A stretch of DNA of 64,000 nt, from the NCBI RefSeq assembly GCF_003254055.1, contig NZ_QKZT01000011.1:1-64000 (forward strand), read 5' to 3'. A program made the translations under genes and the position numbers. Within the stretch, counting starts at the first letter, position 1. Every line of letters starts with the position of its first letter. The DNA is from Algoriphagus chordae (GTDB taxonomy: Bacteria; Bacteroidota; Bacteroidia; Cytophagales; Cyclobacteriaceae). The notes under the pieces were generated by a model. That model was not told where the DNA came from, did no database searches, and saw only the letters and a list, made by a program, of their open reading frames with translations. Positions 1-7,877 of the stretch are shown here, piece by piece.

Positions 1-38
1 CATCCGGCAACGGACACCGGTCATCGGACATCAAGATT

Positions 39-147
39 TAGGCGGCCTAGCGCAGGGGTCCCACCTCTTCCCATCCCGAACAGAGAAGTTAAGCCCTGCA
101 GCGCCGATGGTACTGGGGTTACACCCGGGAGAGTAGGTCGCCGCCTC
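39..147 (+). rRNA. rrf: 5S ribosomal RNA
   Basis: The sequence has the canonical bacterial 5S core: TCCCATCCCGAACAGAGAAG near 68-88, then TTAAGC and GATGGTACTGGGGTT. Terminal helix GGCGGCC at the 5' end pairs with GGTCGCCGCC at the 3' end. Length of about 109 nt fits 5S. A 23S gene presumably lies just upstream of the window, making this the end of an rRNA operon. The exact ends are set from the terminal helix and could be off by one or two bases. Confidence 0.95.
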
Positions 148-157
148 ATTTATTCAA

Positions 158-186
158 AAGCCAGCTTTAACAGCTGGCTTTTTTGC
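158..186 (+). terminator. Rho-independent terminator of the rRNA operon
   Basis: The hairpin AAGCCAGCT / AGCTGGCTT is followed by a run of T, 11 nt after the 5S end. The same hairpin and its downstream bases recur in altered form in the repeat array that follows. Confidence 0.85.
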
Positions 187-204
187 GTTCAAGCCTTTCT
201 TATT

Positions 205-752
205 CACTCAGCACGACAGCCGGGAGAGCAGCCACCGATAGGAATCGGGAGCAGCCTCATTTATTCAAAGCCTTTTGGTTAATTCCAAAGGGCTTTTTGG
301 TTTTATAAACTTTTTGGAATTCTACCCACCACCCGGGAGAGCAGCCCACGATAGGAATCGGGAGCCGCCTCATTTATTCAAAAGCCCTTTGGTTCATTCC
401 AAAGGGCTTTTTGGTTTAAGACATTTTGTTTGCTCATTACACGCTCCACGATAGCGATCGGGAGCCTTTTTGTTTATTCAAAGGCCATCTTTATAGCTGG
501 CTTTTTTTGCGTTCAAGCCTTACTTATTCTCTCAGCATCTCAGCCGGGAGCGCAGCCCACGATAGGAATCGGGGGCCACTTCATTTATTCAAAGCCGGTT
601 GATTCATTCCAAAGTGCTTTTTGGTTTTAGACAGTTTGTTTGCTCATTACACGCTCCACAATAGCGATCGGGAGCCTTTTTGTTTATTCAATGGCCATCT
701 TTATAGCTGGCTTTTTTGCGTTCAGGCCTTTCTCATTCACTCAGCAGCTCAG
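205..752 (+). repeat. Degenerate array of 5S-tail and terminator copies with palindromes
   Basis: The phrase CCGGGAGAGCAG (5S 3' arm), a short palindrome, CCTCATTTATTC (the bases after 5S) and a terminator-like hairpin recur from about 219, 333 and 543. A longer unit is duplicated with a 210 bp offset: about 409-536 matches 619-746 almost exactly. The bases GGTC of the intact 5S arm are replaced by palindromes related to TCCCGATTCCTATCGTGG at about 234-250, 347-363 and 558-574, and to TCCCGATCGCTATCGTGG at 447-463 and 657-673. Two short reading frames here (from about 430 and 640) start identically only because the DNA is duplicated. I see no gene. The array looks like decayed rRNA-operon ends. 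Confidence 0.8.
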
Positions 753-765
753 GCTAAGGAAGTTT

Positions 766-1212
766 TTACCAGATTCCGAATTGCTTGAAATGATGCATAA
801 AGTGCTTGGTATGAAACTTCTCCCATTCTTCATGATTTAGCCTACTAAAGCGGGGATGTATTGTATCGATATTTGGTTCATAAGCGAAGAATTCATTATA
901 GGCAACTATGCTGTCTACCAATTGCTGTTTGGCTTCATCTAAATCTACACTTCTCAAAGGATGCAAGTCTCCTGCTTTTACTCCAGGGGCAAGTACTCCG
1001 CGAGGGAATTCCATACTAGTTTCCAGCAATGCTCTTTTTTGAAATTTTTGCTTTTCGCTCAATTCAAATTCTGGAATCTTAATTCTATTGTATGATATTT
1101 TCACAGTGATAGTCAAATGTTCTACCATATGCTGTGGCGTCATTATTCCGAATTGTGCTGGAGTATCAGCTTTTAAGTTCTTTAGCTTTTTCTCAATCAG
1201 TTTACTGTCCAT
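766..1212 (-). CDS. Small DinB/DUF1569-like protein
   Basis: A 148-residue cytoplasmic protein with no signal peptide. The N-terminal part contains TPQHMVEHL and the C-terminal part FSRLNHEEWEKFHTKHFMHH followed by QFG. This spacing of conserved His residues resembles DUF1569/DinB-superfamily four-helix proteins, where three His often bind a metal; the metal site is inferred, not shown. A related stretch occurs as a C-terminal extension of some Bacteroidota PaaZ-type enzymes, recalled from memory. It lies downstream of nrdA but is separated from it by a terminator, so it is probably transcribed separately. Its function is unknown. Confidence 0.75.
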   Translation of the reverse strand: MDSKLIEKKLKNLKADTPAQFGIMTPQHMVEHLTITVKISYNRIKIPEFELSEKQKFQKRALLETSMEFPRGVLAPGVKAGDLHPLRSVDLDEAKQQLVDSIVAYNEFFAYEPNIDTIHPRFSRLNHEEWEKFHTKHFMHHFKQFGIW

Positions 1213-1240
1213 TTTTGGTCTCTTTAAATTTTAAGGTACA

Positions 1241-1272
1241 AAAAAAGCGCTTGATCTCTCAAACGCTTTTTG
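1241..1272 (-). terminator. Terminator downstream of nrdA
   Basis: On the minus strand, AAAGCGTTTGA pairs with TCAAGCGCTTT across a short GAGA loop and is followed by a T run. It lies just past the nrdA stop codon and before the DinB-like gene. Confidence 0.8.
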
Positions 1273-1293
1273 GTGATTAGGAAACTTTAAATC

Positions 1294-3693
1294 TTAGCTT
1301 CCGCACATTTCGCAATTATCTGGATCATCTAGAGAACATGCGATAGCATCTTGTTTCTGTGATTTTACTTCCACTATTTCTTGTTGGCCTTTTTCTACCT
1401 TCGGCTCAAATCCAGTCTTGTCTAAGGTGAATTTGATAGCCCCTACAGCCGCTTGAGATCTCAAGTAGTACATACCTGTTTTCAATCCTTTCTTCCAAGC
1501 ATAGAAGTGCATAGAGGTCAACTTACCGAAGTTCGGATCCTGCATGAAAACGTTCATACTTTGAGACTGGCATATGTATGCTCCACGATCGGCAGACATG
1601 TCGATGATGATTTTTTGAGAAATCTCCCAAACAGTCTTGTAAATATCTTTGATGTGCTGAGGGATACCCGGTACATCTTGCACGGAACCGTTGGTAGAAA
1701 TCAACCTATTTCTCATGGTATCATCCCAAAGACCCAATGCAATCAAGTCCTTCATCAAATGCTTATTCACAATAATGAACTCGCCTGATAGGGTTCTTCT
1801 CGTGTAGATATTAGAAGTGTAAGGCTCAAAGCACTCATTGTTGCCCAAGATTTGAGAAGTAGAAGCAGTAGGCATAGGAGCCATCAAGAGTGAGTTTCTC
1901 ATTCCATACTTCTTCACTTTCTCTTTCACTTCAGTCCAATTCCATCTTCCTGATCTTGGAGTAACTCCCCAGAGGTCAAACTGCAATTCACCTTTTGAAG
2001 CCGGAGAACCTTCGTACGTCTCATAAGTACCTTGCACTTTGGCTAGTTCCATGGAAGTCTCCACAGCAGCAAAATACATGGTTTCGAAAATATCTTCATT
2101 CAATCCTTTCGCTTCAGGAGAATCAAAAGGCATGCGAAGCATAATAAATGCATCTGCAAGTCCTTGGATTCCTAGACCGATAGGACGGTGACGGAAGTTT
2201 GATCTTTTCGCTTCTTCTACTGGGTAGTAGTTTACATCAATCACCTTGTTCAGGTTCTTGGTTGCTACTTTTGTGATTTCATATAATTTCTGATGGTCAA
2301 AGAATAATTTTCCATCAGGGCCTTGTCTTACAAATTTTGGAAGTGCAATGGAAGCCAGGTTACATACAGCTACCTCATCTGGAGCTGTGTACTCAATGAT
2401 CTCTGTACATAGGTTAGATGACTTGATCGTACCTAGGTTCTTCTGGTTGGACTTGCCATTTGCAGCATCTTTATAAAGCATGTAAGGAGTACCTGTCTCG
2501 ATTTGAGATTCTAATACTTCAAACCAAAGTTCTTGGGCTTTGATCGTCTCACGTGCTTTACCTTCTCTCTCATATTTTTCATAAAGTCTTTCGAACTCCT
2601 CTCCGTGACAGTCAGAAAGTCCTGGAGCTTCATGTGGACAAAATAGTGACCAATCTAAATTTTGCTCAACACGCTTCATAAATAGATCTGGAATCCAAAG
2701 TGCGTAGAATAAATCTCTAGCTCTCATTTCTTCCTTACCATGATTTCTCTTCAGCTCCAAGAAATCTTTGATGTCCGCATGCCAAGGCTCTAAGTAGATA
2801 GCAAAGCTTCCTTTTCTTTTTCCACCGCCCTGATCCACATAGCGAGCAGTCATATCGAAGTTTCTAAGCATTGGCACAATACCATTGGAAACGCCATTTG
2901 TCCCTTTGATATAGGAACCCTTGGCTCTTACGTGGTGAATAGAAAGGCCAATACCTCCAGCAGATTGGGAGATCTTAGCACATTGCTTCAGCGTATCGTA
3001 GATTCCGTCAATGCTATCATCCTTCATCGTTAGCAAGAAGCATGAGGAAAGCTGAGGCTTAGGTGTGCCAGCGTTGAAAAGGGTAGGAGTAGCGTGTGTA
3101 AACCACTTCTCTGAAAGAAGGTTGTAGGTTTCGATGACAGAGTCCATGTCCTCTTTGTGTATCCCAACAGCCACTCTCATCAACATATGCTGAGGACGTT
3201 CTACTACTTTTCCATTCAGACGGATCAAGTAACTTCTCTCCAAAGTCTTGAATCCAAAATAATCATACCCAAAATCCCTTTTGTAATCAATCGCTGCATC
3301 TAGTTTTGCTGCGTGATTTTTGATGATGCCATATACTTCTGGATCCAACAATGCTGCATTTTCATTGGTTATTGGATTCACATGAGTATAGAGCCTTTTC
3401 ATCGTATTTGAAAATGACTGGCTAGTAGTTTTGTGAAGGTTAGAAATAGCAATTCTTGCAGCCAAGATTGCATAGTCTGGATGCTTCACTGTGAGGGAAG
3501 CACAAACTTCCGCAGCTAGGTTGTCCAGCTCAGTAGTGGATACTCCATCATACAAACCGTCGATGACCTTCTTGGCAACATCGATGGGTTGGATAAATCT
3601 AGGATCCAATTCATAGCATAGGTTTTCAATTCTAGTTGTGATTTTGTCGAATCGAACTGATTCTCGCCTTCCGTCTCTTTTTAATACTAGCAT
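1294..3693 (-). CDS. nrdA: Ribonucleoside-diphosphate reductase class I, large subunit
   Basis: Reduces ribonucleoside diphosphates to deoxyribonucleotides in the cytoplasm, together with NrdB. The 799 residues begin with an ATP-cone (about 1-90, starting [15 protein letters not shown]), an allosteric activity site. The catalytic barrel shows Cys218 (SSCFLL), the NLCTE motif (Cys429, Glu431) and Cys444, matching the active-site Cys and Glu set of class I enzymes. A C-terminal CEMCGS tail supplies the redox-shuttle cysteines. It lies 37 bp downstream of nrdB in the same direction, so the two are almost certainly cotranscribed. The length is normal and no defect is visible. Confidence 0.97.
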   Translation of the reverse strand: MLVLKRDGRRESVRFDKITTRIENLCYELDPRFIQPIDVAKKVIDGLYDGVSTTELDNLAAEVCASLTVKHPDYAILAARIAISNLHKTTSQSFSNTMKRLYTHVNPITNENAALLDPEVYGIIKNHAAKLDAAIDYKRDFGYDYFGFKTLERSYLIRLNGKVVERPQHMLMRVAVGIHKEDMDSVIETYNLLSEKWFTHATPTLFNAGTPKPQLSSCFLLTMKDDSIDGIYDTLKQCAKISQSAGGIGLSIHHVRAKGSYIKGTNGVSNGIVPMLRNFDMTARYVDQGGGKRKGSFAIYLEPWHADIKDFLELKRNHGKEEMRARDLFYALWIPDLFMKRVEQNLDWSLFCPHEAPGLSDCHGEEFERLYEKYEREGKARETIKAQELWFEVLESQIETGTPYMLYKDAANGKSNQKNLGTIKSSNLCTEIIEYTAPDEVAVCNLASIALPKFVRQGPDGKLFFDHQKLYEITKVATKNLNKVIDVNYYPVEEAKRSNFRHRPIGLGIQGLADAFIMLRMPFDSPEAKGLNEDIFETMYFAAVETSMELAKVQGTYETYEGSPASKGELQFDLWGVTPRSGRWNWTEVKEKVKKYGMRNSLLMAPMPTASTSQILGNNECFEPYTSNIYTRRTLSGEFIIVNKHLMKDLIALGLWDDTMRNRLISTNGSVQDVPGIPQHIKDIYKTVWEISQKIIIDMSADRGAYICQSQSMNVFMQDPNFGKLTSMHFYAWKKGLKTGMYYLRSQAAVGAIKFTLDKTGFEPKVEKGQQEIVEVKSQKQDAIACSLDDPDNCEMCGS

Positions 3694-3730
3694 TTCTTTG
3701 GGATTTTTTGTTGATGGATAAATGGATTAG

Positions 3731-4711
3731 TTAGAAGTCTTCGCCAATGGAGAATCTTGGTGAATCATCTGTGCCTTCGTTTGATTTCATGACTCCTGCT
3801 TTTTGGTAATCACCTACTCTTTTCTCAAAGAAATTGGTCTTCCCTTGAAGCGAAATCATATCCATGAAATCAAATGGATTGGTGCTGTTCCATATTTTGT
3901 CGCATTCTAGTTCACCTAAAAGGCGATCAGCTACAAACTCAATATATTGGCACATCAAATCAGAATTCATACCGATGAGTCGTACTGGAAGTGCGTCTGT
4001 GACGAATTCCTTTTCTATTTCTACAGCATCTTTAATGATCTGTCTTACCGTTTCTTTTGGTAGTTGATTGTTGAGGTGCTGCGTATAAAGGTGACAAGCA
4101 AAGTCGCAGTGCAATCCTTCGTCACGAGAGATTAGCTCATTGGAGAAGGTAAGACCTGGCATCAAGCCTCTTTTCTTAAGCCAGAAAATGGAGCAAAATG
4201 AACCAGAGAAAAAGATTCCTTCAACTGCTGCAAAAGCGATCAAGCGCTCTTGGAAGTTTCCGTTGTCAATCCATCTCAAAGCCCAATCGGCTTTTTTCTT
4301 CACACAGTCGATGTGCTCCATTGCGTTAAGCAATTTGTCACGCTCTCCCGCGTCCTTGATATAGGTATCTATTAATAAGCTATAAGTCTCAGAATGAATG
4401 TTTTCCATTGCGATCTGGAAACCGTAGAAAAATTTTGCTTCTGTATATTGTACTTCAGAAACAAAGTGTTCGGCCAAATTCTCGTTTACTATCCCATCGC
4501 TGGCAGCAAAAAAAGCAAGTACGTGAGATATAAAGTGACGCTCGCCATCATTTAAAGCTTTCCAGTCCACCATATCCTGACCTAAGTCTATCTCTTCGGC
4601 TGTCCAGAAGCTAGCCTCGGCCTTCTTATAATACTGCCAAATGTCATTGTGTTGGATTGGGAATAGAACAAAGCGATTTTTATTCTCTTCTAATATTGGT
4701 TCGTACTGCAT
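3731..4711 (-). CDS. nrdB: Ribonucleoside-diphosphate reductase class I, small subunit
   Basis: Diiron radical subunit that generates the radical used by NrdA. I chose the start at 4711 (protein begins [14 protein letters not shown], 326 residues). An in-frame ATG at 4822 would add 37 residues that do not resemble the family. Ferritin-like helices carry the metal ligands: Glu/Asp in [13 protein letters not shown], Glu in [11 protein letters not shown], and the ENIHSETYS segment, whose Tyr is the likely radical site. The C-terminal tail ends in acidic and aromatic residues, as needed for docking to NrdA. It is the first gene of nrdB-nrdA. Confidence 0.96.
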   Translation of the reverse strand: MQYEPILEENKNRFVLFPIQHNDIWQYYKKAEASFWTAEEIDLGQDMVDWKALNDGERHFISHVLAFFAASDGIVNENLAEHFVSEVQYTEAKFFYGFQIAMENIHSETYSLLIDTYIKDAGERDKLLNAMEHIDCVKKKADWALRWIDNGNFQERLIAFAAVEGIFFSGSFCSIFWLKKRGLMPGLTFSNELISRDEGLHCDFACHLYTQHLNNQLPKETVRQIIKDAVEIEKEFVTDALPVRLIGMNSDLMCQYIEFVADRLLGELECDKIWNSTNPFDFMDMISLQGKTNFFEKRVGDYQKAGVMKSNEGTDDSPRFSIGEDF

Positions 4712-5230
4712 GCTAATTGATTTTTTAAGCGTAATAAATTTGCTCTTATAAATATTTCCGTTCGCTTGAGGATAGGAAAAGCTGTCTTTACAGAACAGCC
4801 TTTGAGCAAATATGTGAATCAAAATCGGGAAATAAAACCTGTGAAGTTCCAGTTTAATAGAGTTTCTGAACGAGGTTCAATAAGTCTATATAAATCAATA
4901 AATCAAATGATTACACTCAGTCTAATATAGCTTTAGATTAATTTAATAGGCTATTATTGGAGGTTAGAAATAATTTGAAATAATTCAGAAAAAGATTTTC
5001 AACCAAAATTCAAGAACTTTGTTGACCTTAAGTCAAGTGTTTTTCATTAATAACTAGGCTGCTCAATATTTTGATCATCAAGCTGTTGAGATAAAAAAGT
5101 TAATTGCTTCACAAATGATTTTCGATTATAATTGGCTTTTATTTGGGAATTATGTAAGGTGATTTGCCCCAAAATGGTAAGGGTGGAAAAGTTTCCGAAT
5201 AAATCCGAAATAATATTTTAGAGCGCTGTT
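4712..5230. other. Divergent intergenic region nrdB / rplU
   Basis: AT-rich and without a credible reading frame. It must hold the nrdB promoter on the minus strand, but I could not find a clean match to the Bacteroidota consensus there. The imperfect palindrome TTGACCTTAAGTCAA at 5022-5036 is the only obvious operator-like site. No NrdR-box pair was recognised. Confidence 0.4.
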
Positions 5231-5232
5231 TT

Positions 5233-5260
5233 TTTGTTTTGTATAACTTGTCTATATTTG
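5233..5260 (+). promoter_or_regulatory. Promoter of rplU-rpmA
   Basis: TTTG at 5233-5236 and TATATTTG at 5253-5260 match the Bacteroidota -33/-7 elements (TTTG, TAnnTTTG), with a 16 bp spacer that is slightly short. The -7 box lies about 28 bp before the rplU ATG. Confidence 0.6.
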
Positions 5261-5288
5261 CACTCCGATTTCAAAAGAATCAAGAACT

Positions 5289-5600
5289 ATGTACGCAATT
5301 GTAAACATCGCAGGAAAGCAGTTCAAAGTAACGCAAGATCAGTTCGTCTATGCTCCAAAGCTAGACTTAGAAACTGGCGCTTCCATCGAATTCGACCAGG
5401 TACTATTAGCTGAGGCTGATGGATCTGTGTCCGTAGGAGCTCCCCTACTTAAAGGAGCATTGGTAACTGGGAAAGTCCTAGATCATGTAAAAGGTGATAA
5501 AGTCATCGTCTTCAAAAAGAAGCGCCGTAAGGGCTACAAGAAGAAGAACGGTCATAGACAAGACTTCACTAAAGTATTGATAGAAACAATTTCACTCTAA
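5289..5600 (+). CDS. rplU: 50S ribosomal protein L21
   Basis: A 103-residue protein of normal length. It starts MYAIVNIAGKQFKV, the family signature, and ends with a basic RNA-binding tail (FKKKRRKGYKKKNGHRQ). L21 binds 23S rRNA near L20 in the large subunit. rpmA follows 35 bp downstream, the usual bacterial pairing. Confidence 0.98.
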   Translation: MYAIVNIAGKQFKVTQDQFVYAPKLDLETGASIEFDQVLLAEADGSVSVGAPLLKGALVTGKVLDHVKGDKVIVFKKKRRKGYKKKNGHRQDFTKVLIETISL

Positions 5601-5635
5601 GTTTTCCTTTCCGAAAACTATAAAAGAATAAAACC

Positions 5636-5896
5636 ATGGCACATAAGAAAGGCGTCGGTAGTTCCAGAAACGGTAGAGAATCAGAATCTAAGAGATTAGG
5701 TGTGAAGAAATTTGGTGGCGAAGTAGTAATCGCTGGAAATATTATCGTAAGACAAAGAGGAACCTTACATCACCCAGGTGAGAATGTAGGACTTGGTAAA
5801 GATCATACCTTGTTCGCTACAGCTAACGGAGTGGTAACCTTCAGAAAGAAATATGATGGCAGATCATACGTAAGCGTATTGCCTGCTGAAGCTTAA
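5636..5896 (+). CDS. rpmA: 50S ribosomal protein L27
   Basis: An 86-residue protein beginning [21 protein letters not shown]27 reaches toward the peptidyl-transferase centre with its N-terminus. Here the start MAHKKG is direct, without the cleavable extension found in Firmicutes. The [15 protein letters not shown] segment is the conserved core. It is the second gene of the rplU operon and is followed by a strong terminator. Confidence 0.98.
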   Translation: MAHKKGVGSSRNGRESESKRLGVKKFGGEVVIAGNIIVRQRGTLHHPGENVGLGKDHTLFATANGVVTFRKKYDGRSYVSVLPAEA

Positions 5897-5916
5897 TTTT
5901 AAGCAATCAATTTTGA

Positions 5917-5949
5917 TAGCTCCTTCATTTGAAGGAGCTATTTTTTTTT
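5917..5949 (+). terminator. Terminator of rplU-rpmA
   Basis: The perfect stem TAGCTCCTTC / GAAGGAGCTA is followed by nine T residues, 20 bp after the rpmA stop. Confidence 0.92.
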
Positions 5950-6050
5950 GCTAATTTTTTTAGGCTAATCAAGGCTAGGTATTCACTTGACTTTTTTAGA
6001 CTATATACTTCCGATTGGATAGTTGCTTGATCAAATTGTTTTCGCAATAA

Positions 6051-6080
6051 AGCCCAACCGATTTTATCAGTTGGGCTTAT
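6051..6080 (-). terminator. Terminator, probably of the rnr-rhomboid run
   Basis: On the minus strand, AGCCCAACTG and CGGTTGGGCT pair around an AT loop, with a short TTTATT tail. It lies about 170 bp past the rhomboid stop. The interval 6081-6245 between the two shows no gene or motif. Confidence 0.6.
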
Positions 6081-6245
6081 CGTCTTGGTAGATAGATTTT
6101 ATATAAATACTATTTTCTGCCTGCCAGGAAACTCATATCTATATGATTAACAGTAAACGTGAGAATTGATGCTGCTTAGATCTTCCAGCTTCCCAAACAA
6201 TGGCACTGAGGTTAAAGGCTTCGTAGTGGGTCTGCTTATTAGATT

Positions 6246-6875
6246 TTAAAACGGTTTATAGCTCAGCACTTGGTCTATAAAGGTAGTCGCGCTTTCTGGT
6301 GAAATAATCAAAATAAATGCGATACCGAAAATGGCTCCATATAAGTGAGCATCATGATTGATTGCATCGTCTTGATTTTTTCCTTTAAAATAGGAATAGA
6401 GAAGAAATAGTACTCCCAAAATAAATCCAGGTAAGCACAGTATCCCAAATAAACAAATATCTGATAGTGGGAGAATAATGATACTGGCGAAGACAGTCGC
6501 TGCAGTTCCACCGGAAGCTCCCAATGCTCTATAGTAGCTGTTGTCTTGGTTTTTTAGATAGGTAGGGATGTCTGAGATGATAATTCCCAACAGATAAAAT
6601 AGTACATAGACTACACCACCGATCACTACGCCAAACTTATAAGCAAGTATTTGCTCAACTACTCCTCCAAAGAAGTAGAAAGTGAACATGTTGAAGAAAA
6701 GATGGATATAGTCTTTGTGGATAAACCCGGAGGTAATGAATCGATCCCACTGGCCATTTCGCTTGATTTTATAGGGAGTAAACATGCAGCGTTCCATATA
6801 GGCCGCATTATTTATTCCATAATAACTGCTAATCCCAGTGATAATAATCAGGACAATTGTAATAGATAATGTCAT
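6246..6875 (-). CDS. Rhomboid-family intramembrane serine protease
   Basis: A 209-residue polytopic membrane protein with about six hydrophobic helices. The catalytic dyad is visible: Ser121 in ALGASGGTAA (the GxSG motif) and His177 in HDAHLYGAIFG. The HLFFNM segment (His58, Asn62) is the conserved HxxxN region thought to stabilise the oxyanion. Rhomboids cleave single-pass membrane proteins within the bilayer; the substrate here is unknown. It is the last gene of the minus-strand run, and its ATG directly abuts the polyprenyl synthase stop. Confidence 0.92.
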   Translation of the reverse strand: MTLSITIVLIIITGISSYYGINNAAYMERCMFTPYKIKRNGQWDRFITSGFIHKDYIHLFFNMFTFYFFGGVVEQILAYKFGVVIGGVVYVLFYLLGIIISDIPTYLKNQDNSYYRALGASGGTAATVFASIIILPLSDICLFGILCLPGFILGVLFLLYSYFKGKNQDDAINHDAHLYGAIFGIAFILIISPESATTFIDQVLSYKPF

Positions 6876-7877
6876 TTATTTTTCTCTGTGAATTAGGTCC
6901 TGTGTAATTTTCTTAAGTTCGAGGAAATAGTCTTCGTTTTTGAAATGGATTGCATCGTATTGTGCAAATCCAGCTTCGAAATAGGAATTCATCTTAGTTT
7001 CAGTGATCGTTTTGATACCTAGCTTCTCATAAATTCCCCGTACGGCTTTCACTTTTTCGTCCTTGTCGAAGTCAGTTTTAGCGAGCCAATAGTTTAGCGC
7101 TTCTGCATCTTCACCTTCAGCTAGTTCAAGTGCTTTTATCAAGAGGAAGGTCTTCTTATTGGAAATGATATCTCCTCCAACCTGTTTCCCGAATTTAGCC
7201 TGATCTGCGAAAACGTCTAATAAATCGTCTTTCAGTTGAAAGCCAACTCCGACATTCACTCCGAAATCATATAGTTTCTGTGCGTCACCTTGCTCTGCTC
7301 CGGCTAGTAAAGCACCAAGTTTTAATGCGAATCCTAGTAGTACCGCAGTTTTCAAGCGAATCATGGTAAGATATTCCTCTTCATGTACAGCCTTCAAGGT
7401 CTCGAAATTCATATCGAACTGCTGTCCTTCACAAACCTCAGAAGCGGTCTTATTGAACAAGCGAATGACTTCTCCAAGTTTATTGGTTTCAGTTGCTAGG
7501 AGTAGATCATAGGCTTTGACTAACATTACGTCGCCAGAAAGTATGGCTACATTATTATTCCATTTTACATGGACTGCTTCCTTCCCTCGTCTTAGAGGCG
7601 CATCGTCCATAATGTCGTCGTGCATCAGTGTGAAGTTGTGAAAAACTTCTACTGCAGCTGCTTGACTCAGGATTGTTTCTGGATCAGTTTTATAGATCCC
7701 ATAGGCTAATAAACTAAGCAGAGGACGGATTCTTTTTCCGTCCAGGCTTAGAATATAGGTAATGGGTTCGTAAAGTTCTCGTGGTGACTTTCCTATTCCC
7801 GCATCTATGGGGAATTCATGCTGGATATAGTTCTCCAGCTTACCTAACAGGGCGTGCGCGTGGCTTTTTTCTGTCAT
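6876..7877 (-). CDS. Polyprenyl (geranylgeranyl/farnesyl-type) diphosphate synthase
   Basis: Trans-isoprenyl diphosphate synthase that extends allylic diphosphates with isopentenyl diphosphate, feeding quinone, carotenoid or cell-wall carrier pathways. From the start MTEKSHAHALLGKL it has 333 residues. The frame is open to an ATG at 7913, but that extension lies inside rnr and looks non-homologous. GKRIRPLL (47-54), the first Asp-rich motif DDIMDD (87-92) with LRRG, and the second motif DDLLD are all present. The start overlaps the 3' end of rnr by 38 bp, suggesting translational coupling. Chain length cannot be read with certainty from sequence alone. Confidence 0.93.
   Translation of the reverse strand: MTEKSHAHALLGKLENYIQHEFPIDAGIGKSPRELYEPITYILSLDGKRIRPLLSLLAYGIYKTDPETILSQAAAVEVFHNFTLMHDDIMDDAPLRRGKEAVHVKWNNNVAILSGDVMLVKAYDLLLATETNKLGEVIRLFNKTASEVCEGQQFDMNFETLKAVHEEEYLTMIRLKTAVLLGFALKLGALLAGAEQGDAQKLYDFGVNVGVGFQLKDDLLDVFADQAKFGKQVGGDIISNKKTFLLIKALELAEGEDAEALNYWLAKTDFDKDEKVKAVRGIYEKLGIKTITETKMNSYFEAGFAQYDAIHFKNEDYFLELKKITQDLIHREK

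Noticed and set aside
205..752. CRISPR-like repeat array
   Set aside because: Repeat spacing is irregular, repeats are related to 5S rRNA and its terminator, spacers are not unique, and no cas gene is present.
430..840. Two short open frames with identical N-termini (from 430 and 640)
   Set aside because: They arise from a 210 bp duplication of 5S-tail and terminator DNA. The encoded residues have no family look, and the frames run through hairpins and palindromes.
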